Positions 36,287 through 44,407 of a stretch of 44,422 nucleotides of DNA are shown here, piece by piece. Numbering within the stretch: the stretch's first letter is position 1; each line of letters begins with the position of its first letter. The notes under the pieces were generated by a model. It saw only the letters and a program-made list of their open reading frames with translations. It ran no database searches and was not told the origin of the DNA. Source of the stretch: an uncultured Bacteroidota bacterium (GTDB taxonomy: Bacteria > Bacteroidota > Bacteroidia > Flavobacteriales > Flavobacteriaceae); the NCBI GenBank assembly GCA_902536935.1, contig CACAZM010000004.1:50001-94422 (forward strand). Reading direction: 5' to 3'. The translations under genes were made by a program, and so were the position numbers.

Positions 36287-36673
36287 TTACTGGTTTAGAA
36301 TTTTTGCAATATCTGGCCTAAAGTAATTCGGTCCTTTTAAAACCTTTCCATCTTCACGATAAATAGGTTTGCCATCGCTACCGAGTTTACTCATGTTGCT
36401 ACTTTGAATTTCTTCAAACACCTGATCAATCACATGTTGCATACCATGCGTGATAATGGTTCCGCAAAGAATGTATAGCATGTCTCCCAAAGCATCTGCT
36501 ACCTCAATAATATCGTTGTTTTTTATCGCTTCGAGATATTCTTTGTTTTCTTCATCCATCAACGAAAAGCGCAAGTTCATGGTTGACTCGTCTATATCAG
36601 TGGTGGGTGTATTATTAACTCCTAATCCAAAAGCTTTGTGAAATGCAGTTACTGCGGAAAGTTTATTCTTCAT
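36287..36673 (-). CDS. MazG-like nucleotide pyrophosphohydrolase domain protein
   Basis: A 128-aa all-alpha NTP-PPase. The metal-binding EENKEYLEA (about 41-49) and the EVADALGDMLYILCGTI helix (about 57-73) give the ExxxE...ExxxD pattern of the MazG/PRA-PH superfamily. The C-terminal part (SKLGSDGKPIYREDGKVLKGPNYFRPD) matches a subgroup common in Bacteroidota. It probably hydrolyses a non-canonical or excess nucleoside triphosphate to the monophosphate as a housecleaning enzyme; substrate unknown. It is divergent from the small membrane gene at 36700. Confidence 0.85.
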   Translation of the reverse strand: MKNKLSAVTAFHKAFGLGVNNTPTTDIDESTMNLRFSLMDEENKEYLEAIKNNDIIEVADALGDMLYILCGTIITHGMQHVIDQVFEEIQSSNMSKLGSDGKPIYREDGKVLKGPNYFRPDIAKILNQ

Positions 36674-36680
36674 ATTTTTG
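36673..36680 (+). promoter_or_regulatory. Putative -7 box for the small membrane protein-crcB unit
   Basis: TATTTTTG at 36673-36680 matches TAnnTTTG and ends 19 nt before the ATG at 36700. The -33 position reads CTG, a weak match. Confidence 0.4.
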
Positions 36681-36699
36681 TTTTGCCTAAATTAAAACA

Positions 36700-36888
36700 A
36701 TGTTTAGCACAGGACAACTACTTTTTGCAATATTCTTTATTATTGGATTTACCATACTAATGGTGTGGAGCTATCGTAAGGATCGTGCAAAAAATCCCAT
36801 TTACTTTAAAGGGAGCTTCTGGGTGCTTGTGGGTTTTCTCGTTTTTATTGGATTGCTTCTATTTCTAAAAAGAGGGGTGTCATTATGA
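36700..36888 (+). CDS. Small two-helix membrane protein, conserved hypothetical
   Basis: A 62-aa protein with two predicted membrane helices (about 6-24 and 42-58) joined by a basic, polar loop (SYRKDRAKNPIYFKG). I do not recognise a named family, though similar tiny proteins are common in flavobacteria. Its stop overlaps the crcB start by 4 bp (ATGA), which implies translational coupling. It has its own -7 box, so it heads the unit. A role next to the fluoride channel is suggested only by position. Confidence 0.7.
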   Translation: MFSTGQLLFAIFFIIGFTILMVWSYRKDRAKNPIYFKGSFWVLVGFLVFIGLLLFLKRGVSL

Positions 36889-37262
36889 AAGAGTTGCTAT
36901 GGGTTTTTATTGGGGGTGGCTTGGGGAGTATTTGCAGATATGCGATTACCTTTGTATTAAAGGAAACCAATTCACTATACCCCTGGCCAACCTTATTGGC
37001 AAATGCTATTGGCTCCTTGTTGATTGGCGTTTTAACCAATCATTTAATGCGAAATACCACTTTACATAGTACAAGTGCATTATTTTGGGTTATAGGGTTC
37101 TGTGGTGGGTTGACGACTTTTTCGACATTTATTTTTGAGAATGTTTCGTTACTAAGAGATTATGGTATCATAAAGATGATTATGTATGCGTCATTAAGTT
37201 ACTCAATATGTCTCTCTTCAATTTTTATTGGAATATACTTATCCAAAGAGTTTTTAAATTGA
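36885..37262 (+). CDS. crcB: Fluoride efflux channel CrcB/Fluc
   Basis: A 125-aa four-helix membrane protein that works as an antiparallel dimeric fluoride channel. Motifs: GGGLGSICRYAI (about 10-21), PWPTLLANAIGSLLIGVL (33-50) with the conserved Asn, and GFCGGLTTFSTFIFE (about 71-85) with the FSTF phenylalanines and the Na+-site TTFS. Length is typical. No fluoride riboswitch is visible upstream. It is coupled to the 62-aa gene by ATGA. Confidence 0.93.
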   Translation: MKELLWVFIGGGLGSICRYAITFVLKETNSLYPWPTLLANAIGSLLIGVLTNHLMRNTTLHSTSALFWVIGFCGGLTTFSTFIFENVSLLRDYGIIKMIMYASLSYSICLSSIFIGIYLSKEFLN

Positions 37263-37499
37263 ATTGATGATTTTTTATAATTTATGTTAGCCCCAAAGGA
37301 ACATTAATTTGTTGTTAACATACTAATGTTGATTTGTATGTCCTTGATAATTTTAGGGTAGTGTTTTTTTTAAACTCAAAAAAAAGTTGAGTTAATATTT
37401 ATAATTTGATAAAAATACAATTTTAATATATGTTTTTCTGCTAGTTGGTGGTGTTAAGCTATACTTTTGGGGCATACTAATTTAAAATTTATAAAAATT
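37263..37499 (+). promoter_or_regulatory. A/T-rich regulatory region before the porin-AmtB pair
   Basis: This is a 237-bp stretch without a gene. It contains an inverted repeat (AACTCAA 37373-37379, TTGAGTT 37387-37393) after a T-tract and a -7 box TACTTTTG at 37462-37469, 30 nt before the porin ATG. No -33 TTG is at 19 nt, although one lies at 14 nt. The size and repeat suggest regulated transcription, fitting nitrogen-responsive uptake genes, but the regulator is unknown. Confidence 0.4.
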
Positions 37500-38177
37500 A
37501 TGAAACTAATTAAAAATTCAATCATTCTTTCTTTCGCAGTAGTTTTATCTTTTACTACTACAGAAGTAAAGGCGCAAGACTTTGGTGCTGATGTTGTGAG
37601 TTCTTACGTATGGAGAGGTACTCAATTTGGCACTGGACCAGCAGTACAACCATGGTTTACACTTCCAGAACTTACAAGTGGTTTAGAACTTGGAGTTTGG
37701 GGAAGCTTCCCTCTTTCTGACGACGGAGGTGAGCACGCTTCAGGCCAAACATATGAACTAGACTTGTATGCATCCTATGATTTTGGTCCATTCGCATTGA
37801 CAATAACAAACTATACTTTTCCAACCGCCACTGGTGCTTACGATCCAGCAAGCTATGAACTATTTGATGGTGATATGGAAGTAACTGCATCTGCATCTCT
37901 TGGTGCAATCGGGCTAACCGTTGGGTATTTTACTGATTTAGAAGCTTTATATGTAGAGGCTGGAACAACTGTCGCTGGAATGGATCTCGCGATTGGTTAC
38001 GGATCAGATGGAGACGGTGCATTTTATGCAGGTGGAGATTCTGGTTTAGTTAATGTTTCACTTGGTGGATCTAAAGATATCAAGATTACTGACGATTATT
38101 CACTCCCATTATTCGGTTCATTTATATACAATCCTGATGCTGAAGCAGCATTCATGGTTGTTGGTATGAGCTTCTAA
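37500..38177 (+). CDS. TorF-family putative outer-membrane porin
   Basis: A 225-aa exported beta-barrel. Signal peptide MKLIKNSIILSFAVVLSFTTTEVKAQ is followed by DFGADVVSSYVWRGTQFG, the hallmark of the TorF (TIGR02001) family. Alternating-pattern strands rich in Gly, Tyr and Asp run to a C-terminal Phe (MVVGMSF), as expected for outer-membrane insertion. The frame opens at 37467, but ATG 37500 begins the signal peptide. It lies 22 nt upstream of amtB and shares its codon bias, so the pair is probably one operon. It may pass ammonium or small nitrogen compounds through the outer membrane; that role is inferred from context. Confidence 0.83.
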   Translation: MKLIKNSIILSFAVVLSFTTTEVKAQDFGADVVSSYVWRGTQFGTGPAVQPWFTLPELTSGLELGVWGSFPLSDDGGEHASGQTYELDLYASYDFGPFALTITNYTFPTATGAYDPASYELFDGDMEVTASASLGAIGLTVGYFTDLEALYVEAGTTVAGMDLAIGYGSDGDGAFYAGGDSGLVNVSLGGSKDIKITDDYSLPLFGSFIYNPDAEAAFMVVGMSF

Positions 38178-38199
38178 TAAATCATTAATTATTTAAATT

Positions 38200-39429
38200 A
38201 TGGAATTATTAACAGCAAATAATGTATGGATGATGATCTGTACAGGCCTGGTCTTTTTTATGCACCTAGGCTTCACTTTCCTAGAAAGTGGTATGACTCA
38301 AAAAAAGAACACAGTTAACATCTTATTTAAAAATTTCTTTGTCATTACAATGGGCCTACTTGTGTACGCCTTAGGAGGTTTTAACCTAATGTATCCTGGA
38401 GATTTTGGTATAATTGATGGTTGGTTAGGATTTGCAGGTGCTGGAATAGACCCTGGTGTTGATTACGATCAACTTACATACGCAGATGGTGGATATACTT
38501 ATTGGACAGATTTCCTCTTTCAAGGCATGTTTGCAGCTACTGCCGCTACTATAGTTTCAGGAGCTGTGGCTGAAAGAATCAAACTGGGTGCATTTATGTT
38601 ATATGCATTTTTACTTTTACTTTTTGTTTATCCTATTGTTGGTTCATGGCAATGGGGTGGTGGAAAATTTAGTACTTTCACTGAAGATGTAGGTTTTTAT
38701 GACTTTGCAGGTTCTACATTGGTTCACTCTGTGGGCGGATGGGCAGCATTGGTTGCTATAATTTTCCTAGGAGCTAGGGTTGGAAGGTTTGGATCGGATG
38801 GTAAGCCAAGTGCTATCCCTGGTCACAACTTACCATTATCTGCTGCAGGAGTACTTATACTTTGGCTTGGATGGTTCGGATTTAATGGTGGTTCTGTTTT
38901 ATCTGCAGATCCTGCCCTTACTTCATATGTATTAGTTACAACTTCTTTAGCTGCTGCTACTGGTGGAATCGTTGCATTTGTTGTTGCTGCAGTTTCTTAC
39001 AAAAACTATGATGTAACAATGTTCATGAACGGTATTTTAGGAGGTCTTGTAGGTATTACAGCAGGTGCTGATCTAATGTCTATTTGGGATTCTATATTTG
39101 TAGGTGGTATTGGTGGAGCAGTAGTAGTTGCAGCAATTGCCTTCATGGACAAGCAAAAGCTTGATGACCCCGTTGGTGCTATCGCTGTTCACTTGTTTGC
39201 AGGTATCTGGGGCACACTTGCCGTTGGTATATTTGGTGACTTAGCTGGCTTTGATCAATTTATGGTACAATTAGCATGTGTTGGAATTGCTGGTGCATTT
39301 TGTGTTATTTCATGCACACTCATAGCTTATATAACTTCAGCGGTTTTTGGAGGAATGCGTGTTACAAAAGAGGATGAAATTGCTGGGTTAGATGGTGTTG
39401 AGCATGGCATGGCTGCTTATGCTGACTAA
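38200..39429 (+). CDS. amtB: Ammonium transporter (AmtB/Mep/Rh family)
   Basis: A 409-aa inner-membrane ammonium channel with eleven predicted helices. Family motifs: GLVFFMHLGFTFLESGMTQKKN near the N-terminus, FQGMFAATAATIVSGAVAERI (about 105-125), DFAGSTLVHSVGGWAALV (with the first pore His), LGWFGFNGGS, and the second pore His in AIAVHLFAGIWGTLAVG. It forms trimers. It follows the porin gene and ends before a strong terminator. No glnK/glnB PII gene follows, although PII usually accompanies amtB. Confidence 0.95.
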   Translation: MELLTANNVWMMICTGLVFFMHLGFTFLESGMTQKKNTVNILFKNFFVITMGLLVYALGGFNLMYPGDFGIIDGWLGFAGAGIDPGVDYDQLTYADGGYTYWTDFLFQGMFAATAATIVSGAVAERIKLGAFMLYAFLLLLFVYPIVGSWQWGGGKFSTFTEDVGFYDFAGSTLVHSVGGWAALVAIIFLGARVGRFGSDGKPSAIPGHNLPLSAAGVLILWLGWFGFNGGSVLSADPALTSYVLVTTSLAAATGGIVAFVVAAVSYKNYDVTMFMNGILGGLVGITAGADLMSIWDSIFVGGIGGAVVVAAIAFMDKQKLDDPVGAIAVHLFAGIWGTLAVGIFGDLAGFDQFMVQLACVGIAGAFCVISCTLIAYITSAVFGGMRVTKEDEIAGLDGVEHGMAAYAD

Positions 39430-39471
39430 TTTCTAGCCCAACTTTAATTAGGTTATAGTTTAGTTCTTTGA

Positions 39472-39499
39472 AAAATCCCGCTTTAGCGGGATTTTTTTT
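39472..39499 (+). terminator. Rho-independent terminator after amtB
   Basis: AAAATCCCGC, loop TTTA, GCGGGATTTTTTTT: a G/C-rich stem (39477-39481 with 39486-39490) flanked by A-T pairs and eight T. It closes the porin-amtB unit 43 nt after the stop and isolates purU. Confidence 0.92.
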
Positions 39500-39515
39500 A
39501 TACTTTTTCAATTTT

Positions 39516-39523
39516 TACATTTG
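39516..39523 (+). promoter_or_regulatory. Putative -7 box for purU
   Basis: TACATTTG at 39516-39523 matches TAnnTTTG and ends 8 nt before the purU ATG. Since the amtB terminator lies just upstream, a promoter is needed here; the -33 half overlaps the T-tract and lacks TTG. Confidence 0.45.
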
Positions 39524-39531
39524 CAACCGAT

Positions 39532-40386
39532 ATGAGCGCACTTACCCTTGTCATTCAGTGTCCCGATCAAAAGGGAATCATTGCAGAGGTCACCCAATTT
39601 ATCTATGGTCACATGGGCAATATTCTTTATATCGATCAACATGTTGATCGAGAAAATAAGGCGTTTTTTATGCGTCTGGAAAGTGAGTTTAATGGCAACC
39701 TACAAGCAATCGAACAATTTCAACAGGCCTTTGCTAATGGCCCTGCTGATAAGTATCAAATGACATGGTCACTCTACCCTCATGAGAAAAAGCCACGTAT
39801 GGCACTGTTTGTCTCCAAATACGATCACTGCCTATATGACCTTTTGGGCAGATTTAAATCAGGTGAAATCGAAGTGGAGATCCCATTTATTTTAAGTAAC
39901 CACCTTGATTTACAGCCGATCTCAGAATCATTTGGTATACCCTATTACCACATCCCTGTTATCAAAGACACTAAAGCACAAGCCGAAGAACAACAATTGG
40001 AATTGCTTAAACAACACCAAGTCTCATTTATTGTCCTTGCGAGATATATGCAGATTGTCTCCCCAAAACTAATCAATGAGTATCCAAACAACATCATCAA
40101 TATTCATCACTCCTTTTTACCTGCTTTTCCTGGTGCAAAACCTTATCATTCTGCATTCGAACGCGGAGTGAAAATCATTGGAGCTACAAGCCATTATGTT
40201 ACTGAAGAGCTTGACGCTGGTCCAATTATTGAACAGGATGTTGCTCATGTGTCCCACACCCACAGTGTGAGTCAGCTCGTGGCTAAAGGGAGGGATTTGG
40301 AAAAGATTGTCCTCGCTCGTGCAGTTAAAAATCATATTGCCCACAAAGTTATGGTCTATGGCAATAAAACAATCGTATTTTCTTAG
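39532..40386 (+). CDS. purU: Formyltetrahydrofolate deformylase
   Basis: A 284-aa enzyme that hydrolyses 10-formyl-THF to formate and THF, balancing one-carbon pools and supplying formate. An N-terminal ACT domain (about 1-80, TLVIQCPDQKGIIAEVTQFI) precedes a formyltransferase-like domain with the catalytic triad N190, H192 (NIIN-IHHSFLPAFPGAKPY) and D228 (TEELDAGPI), at the same Asn-Asp spacing (38) as GAR transformylase. The ACT domain and lack of a GAR-binding signature separate it from PurN. Its last 4 bp overlap the convergent hydrolase gene. Confidence 0.93.
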   Translation: MSALTLVIQCPDQKGIIAEVTQFIYGHMGNILYIDQHVDRENKAFFMRLESEFNGNLQAIEQFQQAFANGPADKYQMTWSLYPHEKKPRMALFVSKYDHCLYDLLGRFKSGEIEVEIPFILSNHLDLQPISESFGIPYYHIPVIKDTKAQAEEQQLELLKQHQVSFIVLARYMQIVSPKLINEYPNNIINIHHSFLPAFPGAKPYHSAFERGVKIIGATSHYVTEELDAGPIIEQDVAHVSHTHSVSQLVAKGRDLEKIVLARAVKNHIAHKVMVYGNKTIVFS

Positions 40387-41168
40387 CGATTGAGTTTCTC
40401 AATAAATGAAATCGAACGGTAATTAAAGGCGTCCGGCTGATCCACGTTGACTACATGCCCTGATCGAGGAACAACGCATAGTTGAGCTGATTGGTGTGCC
40501 GCTGCTAGTTTTTCAATACTTGGTAAAAACATATAATCTTCACTTCCCATAACATATAAAGTGGGGATATTGATGTCCACTTGGCGAAACAACCGTAATA
40601 AGGGCTTGAGTTCAGCGGTGAGTTTATACCAGCGTAGAAATTCCTTTTGATAGAGTTTTTTGGCCTCTCGAACAAACAATAACCTTGACTCCTTGTGGCT
40701 CTTTTTTGGCATAATGATATACGCGAATAATCGATATAGCCATAGATAAGGAATAATTGACTTACATATATTCCCAAAGCGCATCAAAATCTGTGAGCGC
40801 ACATTGAGTTTCATGATTGCACCAGCCATTACCATACTCTGCACACGTTGGGGATACATTTCTCCAATCTGTCGGATTAAAATCGTACCGAGAGAGATCC
40901 CAACAAAATGGGACGATTTGATGTCTTCTTTGTCCAAAACAGAAATAATGTCTTCTGCCAATACATCAAAAGTGTATTTCTTTTTAAAAACATTTGATAA
41001 CTGCATTCTAGATTTTCCATGCCCCCTGAGATCGAGTAACAACACATTAAAATGTTTTGAAAACTCACGTAATTGCTTAAACCAAATCGAAGAGCTCCCT
41101 CCTGCCCCATGTACAAAGGTGACCCAGGTTTTGGAAATGGGATGCAAATGGGTGGAATAGTGCAGCAT
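40383..41168 (-). CDS. Alpha/beta-fold hydrolase
   Basis: A 261-aa alpha/beta hydrolase. Oxyanion region FVHGAGGSS (about 18-26), LLLDLRGHGKS (43-53), nucleophile S92 in VGISLGT, acid D211 in VMGSEDYMF and H238 in PRSGHVV. The cap region between about 120 and 185 is basic and long. The substrate cannot be predicted. Its ATG shares one base with the pyrF stop (TGATG), so translation is coupled to pyrF. Confidence 0.88.
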   Translation of the reverse strand: MLHYSTHLHPISKTWVTFVHGAGGSSSIWFKQLREFSKHFNVLLLDLRGHGKSRMQLSNVFKKKYTFDVLAEDIISVLDKEDIKSSHFVGISLGTILIRQIGEMYPQRVQSMVMAGAIMKLNVRSQILMRFGNICKSIIPYLWLYRLFAYIIMPKKSHKESRLLFVREAKKLYQKEFLRWYKLTAELKPLLRLFRQVDINIPTLYVMGSEDYMFLPSIEKLAAAHQSAQLCVVPRSGHVVNVDQPDAFNYRSISFIEKLNR

Positions 41169-41977
41169 CAGAGAAGTTTTTTCATTTGTTGTTGTAAATC
41201 CATTGCAGCTTTTCTGGCTGCTTCGGCATAGTCATCTCCGCTTGAAGCAAAAATGATACTTCTTGACGAATTGACCAAAAGTCCAATATCTTTATTAGAT
41301 GCTGCATGAAATACAGACTCCAAATCACCGCCTTGTGTACCCACACCAGGTACCAAAAAAAAGGATTTTGGGGTCAGAGCACGGATAGAAGCTAAATGTT
41401 CGGATTTTGTTGCACCAAGCACATACATCAGCCGATCGGCGCCATCCCAAGTACGACTTGTTGCCACAACGGTTTCGTATAGTGACTTATCAATTGTGCT
41501 CAGGGTTTGAAAATCATAAGCACCCTTGTTTGAAGTCAGTGCCAACATAATTGCGTACTTACCCTCAAATTGCAAAAAAGGCTCAATAGAGTCGCGACCC
41601 ATATAAGGAGCAACCGTTAAAGAGTCAAAGGGCATCTTTTCGAAAAATGCACGTGCATACTGAGCTGAGGTATTGCCAATATCCCCTCGCTTGGCATCTG
41701 CAATCGTAAAATGGTTTGGATGGTTTTGATCCAAATATTCTATGGTTTTTTCAAGGGCTTTATACCCTTTTGAACCGTCAGACTCATAAAAAGCTGTATT
41801 GATTTTATAGGCCACTGCCAAATCATGGGTTGCATCAATGATTGCTTTGTTAAACAAAAATTGTGCTTCTGGATGATTGCACAATACCGCTGGCAACGAG
41901 GCCAGGTCTGAATCCAGACCAATACATAAGAAGGATGCTTTATTGCGAATCTGCTCGGTGAGTGATTGGGTTGTCAT
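41168..41977 (-). CDS. pyrF: Orotidine 5'-phosphate decarboxylase
   Basis: A 269-aa enzyme making UMP from OMP, the last pyrimidine step. The catalytic [11 protein letters not shown] motif places D94, K96 and D99. Length and the N-terminus ([14 protein letters not shown]) show the longer type 2 form. SNKGAYDF and GVGTQGGD complete the phosphate site. It overlaps prfA by 4 bp (ATGA) and the hydrolase by one base, in the conserved flavobacterial order purM-prfA-pyrF. pyrD of the same pathway is at 8310-9323. Confidence 0.95.
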   Translation of the reverse strand: MTTQSLTEQIRNKASFLCIGLDSDLASLPAVLCNHPEAQFLFNKAIIDATHDLAVAYKINTAFYESDGSKGYKALEKTIEYLDQNHPNHFTIADAKRGDIGNTSAQYARAFFEKMPFDSLTVAPYMGRDSIEPFLQFEGKYAIMLALTSNKGAYDFQTLSTIDKSLYETVVATSRTWDGADRLMYVLGATKSEHLASIRALTPKSFFLVPGVGTQGGDLESVFHAASNKDIGLLVNSSRSIIFASSGDDYAEAARKAAMDLQQQMKKLL

Positions 41978-43050
41978 ATCAGTTCGCTAGAAACTTTGAG
42001 TTTTTCGGTGTTGTAATGCAAGTGAATTTCATCAATTAACTTGTCGAGATCTCCATTGACTATATTTTGCAAGTCATATAGCGTGAGCCCGATGCGGTGA
42101 TCAGTCACTCGACCTTGTGGGTAATTGTAAGTACGGATCTTTGCAGAACGATCTCCAGAAGACACCATAGCACTACGCTTTGCAGAATCCTCTTCCAGCT
42201 TTTTGCTCAATTCGAGTTCATACAAACGTGAGCGAAGTACTTTAAGTGCTTTTTCCTTGTTTTTATGTTGCGATTTTTGATCTTGACATTGAGCGACAAT
42301 TCCAGTTGGGATATGTGTTAGCCGTACTGCAGAATAGGTCGTATTTACCGACTGACCGCCAGGTCCTGAGGAACAAAATAGGTCGAGTCGAACCTCATTC
42401 ATATCAATTTCGATATCAAATTCCTCCGCTTCTGGCAAGACCATTACAGTAGCAGCAGAGGTATGAACCCGCCCTTGAGTTTCCGTTTGCGGAACACGTT
42501 GAACACGGTGCACACCAGATTCAAATTTTATTGTGCCATATACATCTGTACCAGACACCTCCATGACAATCTCTTTAAAACCACCAGCAGTGCCTTCACT
42601 CAAATCAACAACACTTACTTTCCACCCCTTGCTTTCGCAGTATTTGGTATACATTCGGTACAGGTCTCCAGCAAAAATCGACGCCTCATCCCCACCAGTA
42701 CCCGCACGGAGTTCCATGACGACATTCTTTTTGTCCTCGGGATCTTTTGGAATCAACATAAAGCGAATGGTTTCTTCAAGTTCTAAGAGTTTGGTTTTGA
42801 CTTCCTCCAACTCTTCTTTTGCCATAATAGTCATTTCTGGTTCTGAGTCGTCAGATATGATTTCTTCAGCTTCTTTTTGCCGTTGGGTTAAATCGAGATA
42901 TTGCTTTCGATTTTCCATCAAGTTGTTTAAATCCTTATATTCACGATTTAAAGCAATATATCGTTTTTGGTCGGCGATGATATCGGGTTGAATAATCAAA
43001 TCCGAAACTTCGTCGAAACGCTGTTTTACAATGGCTAAGCGATCAATCAT
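41974..43050 (-). CDS. prfA: Peptide chain release factor 1
   Basis: A 358-aa class I release factor ending translation at UAA and UAG. Codon-reading tripeptide PxT is PQT (187-189), and the peptidyl-hydrolysis motif GGQ is at 231-233 in [12 protein letters not shown]. The N-terminal coiled domain is complete and length is normal. The programmed frameshift typical of RF2 genes is absent, as expected for RF1. It lies between purM (190 nt upstream) and pyrF (4-bp overlap). Confidence 0.96.
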   Translation of the reverse strand: MIDRLAIVKQRFDEVSDLIIQPDIIADQKRYIALNREYKDLNNLMENRKQYLDLTQRQKEAEEIISDDSEPEMTIMAKEELEEVKTKLLELEETIRFMLIPKDPEDKKNVVMELRAGTGGDEASIFAGDLYRMYTKYCESKGWKVSVVDLSEGTAGGFKEIVMEVSGTDVYGTIKFESGVHRVQRVPQTETQGRVHTSAATVMVLPEAEEFDIEIDMNEVRLDLFCSSGPGGQSVNTTYSAVRLTHIPTGIVAQCQDQKSQHKNKEKALKVLRSRLYELELSKKLEEDSAKRSAMVSSGDRSAKIRTYNYPQGRVTDHRIGLTLYDLQNIVNGDLDKLIDEIHLHYNTEKLKVSSELI

Positions 43051-43054
43051 GTGG

Positions 43055-43062
43055 CAAAGTTA
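43055..43062 (-). promoter_or_regulatory. Putative -7 box for prfA-pyrF-hydrolase
   Basis: TAACTTTG on the minus strand (43062-43055) matches TAnnTTTG and ends 4 nt before the prfA ATG, so the message would be nearly leaderless. No TTG lies 19 nt upstream. The rest of the 190-bp gap to purM (43063-43240) is A/T-rich; I see no clear terminator or RNA gene in it. Confidence 0.4.
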
Positions 43063-43240
43063 CGACAAAATCAAGCAATGGGTCACTTGGGCAAAAGGTA
43101 ATATATAAGTAAAATAAAGGGTGAATTTTTAGGTGTTCTTCTATCTAATCCATTTTTAACACTTATTTATATCAAAATCGTTTTTATAATACATTTTTTC
43201 GGCTGGACTTAGAGAGACAATCCCAAACCCGAGGTTTTTT

Positions 43241-44407
43241 TTAATAACCAAACTCACCATAGGGAGACAAGATCGTGAGTTGTTTTTTAGTGGAGGCCTC
43301 AACCCGTCCGATAATTTGGGCATCTACCCCATAAGATTGAGATATTGAAATCAGTGTATTGGCAATCGTTTCGGGCACATACAGTTCCATACGGTGTCCC
43401 ATATTAAATACCTGATACATTTCTTTCCAGTCGGTTCCAGACTGATCTTGAATTAGTTTAAATAAAGGAGGGGCGTCAAATAAATTGTCCTTAATGACAT
43501 GAAGTTTATCGATAAAGTGTAAAATTTTGGTTTGGGCTCCCCCACTGCAATGCACCATTCCGTGGATAAGCTTCCGATCAACTTGATTTAAAATTGCTTT
43601 GACAATGGGTGCGTAGGTTCGTGTTGGGGAAAGTAGCAACTTGCCAGCATCCAATGGGGTCTCTGTCGTATCGGTCAATGATTTTTGCCCTTGATATACC
43701 AATTGTTCTGGTACATTAGGATCAAAACTCTCTGGGTATTGTTGTGCTAGCATTTTGGAAAACACATCGTGTCGCGCAGAGGTGAGTCCATTGCTACCCA
43801 TACCTCCATTATATTCACCTTCATAAGTGGCTTGACCAAAAGAAGCCAGTCCAACAATCACATCTCCTGACTGTATACGAGCGTTGTCAATTACATCTTT
43901 TCGTTTTATAAGAGCCGTGACAGTTGAATCTACGATAATAGTACGGACCAAATCACCAACATCTGCTGTTTCTCCACCTGTACTGTGAATCTCAACACCA
44001 TGCTTTGACAGCTCTTCAATCAGTTCTTCGGTACCTTGAATAATGGCTTTAATAACCTCACCAGGGATTTTGTTTTTGTTCCTACCAATAGTTGAAGAAA
44101 GTAGTATGTTATCGGTGACACCAACACATAACAAATCATCAAGATTCATAACTAAGGCATCTTGCGCAATACCTTTCCAAACCTTAAGATCCCCGGTCTC
44201 TTTCCAATAGATATATGCGAGAGAAGATTTAGTTCCAGCACCATCAGCGTGCATAACTGTACAATATTCGGAATCTTTGGTTAAATAATCAGGAACTATT
44301 TTACAAAAGGCTTTTGGAAAAATCCCTTTATCAATCGAAGAAATTGCATTGTGAACATCTTCTTTATTAGCAGAAACACCCCTTTCTTCGTAACGGTTAA
44401 AAGACAT
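43241..44407 (-). CDS. purM: Phosphoribosylformylglycinamidine cyclo-ligase (AIR synthase)
   Basis: A 388-aa PurM-like enzyme closing the imidazole ring of purines (FGAM + ATP to AIR). Visible family features: RGVSANKEDV at the N-terminus, HADGAGTKSSLAY (about 53-65) in place of the usual GVGTK, DALVMNLDDLLCVG (83-96), STGGETADVGDLVRT, and HGMVHCSGGAQTKI in the ATP-binding C-terminal half. It is about 40 residues longer than E. coli PurM (345 aa) and diverged, as seems usual in Bacteroidota. The ATG lies 15 nt from the window edge, so the promoter is not visible. Confidence 0.9.
   Translation of the reverse strand: MSFNRYEERGVSANKEDVHNAISSIDKGIFPKAFCKIVPDYLTKDSEYCTVMHADGAGTKSSLAYIYWKETGDLKVWKGIAQDALVMNLDDLLCVGVTDNILLSSTIGRNKNKIPGEVIKAIIQGTEELIEELSKHGVEIHSTGGETADVGDLVRTIIVDSTVTALIKRKDVIDNARIQSGDVIVGLASFGQATYEGEYNGGMGSNGLTSARHDVFSKMLAQQYPESFDPNVPEQLVYQGQKSLTDTTETPLDAGKLLLSPTRTYAPIVKAILNQVDRKLIHGMVHCSGGAQTKILHFIDKLHVIKDNLFDAPPLFKLIQDQSGTDWKEMYQVFNMGHRMELYVPETIANTLISISQSYGVDAQIIGRVEASTKKQLTILSPYGEFGY

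Noticed and set aside
37445-37460. Sigma-54-like TTGGTGGTGTTAAGCT before the porin-amtB pair.
   Set aside because: The GG and GC elements are 11 bp apart in place of the required 12, and the flanking consensus is poor.
43156-43260. A 34-codon frame on the minus strand overlapping the end of purM (MVSLVIKKNLGF...), running into the purM-prfA gap.
   Set aside because: It is short, starts inside purM, has no promoter or family resemblance, and frames of this length are common by chance in A/T-rich DNA.
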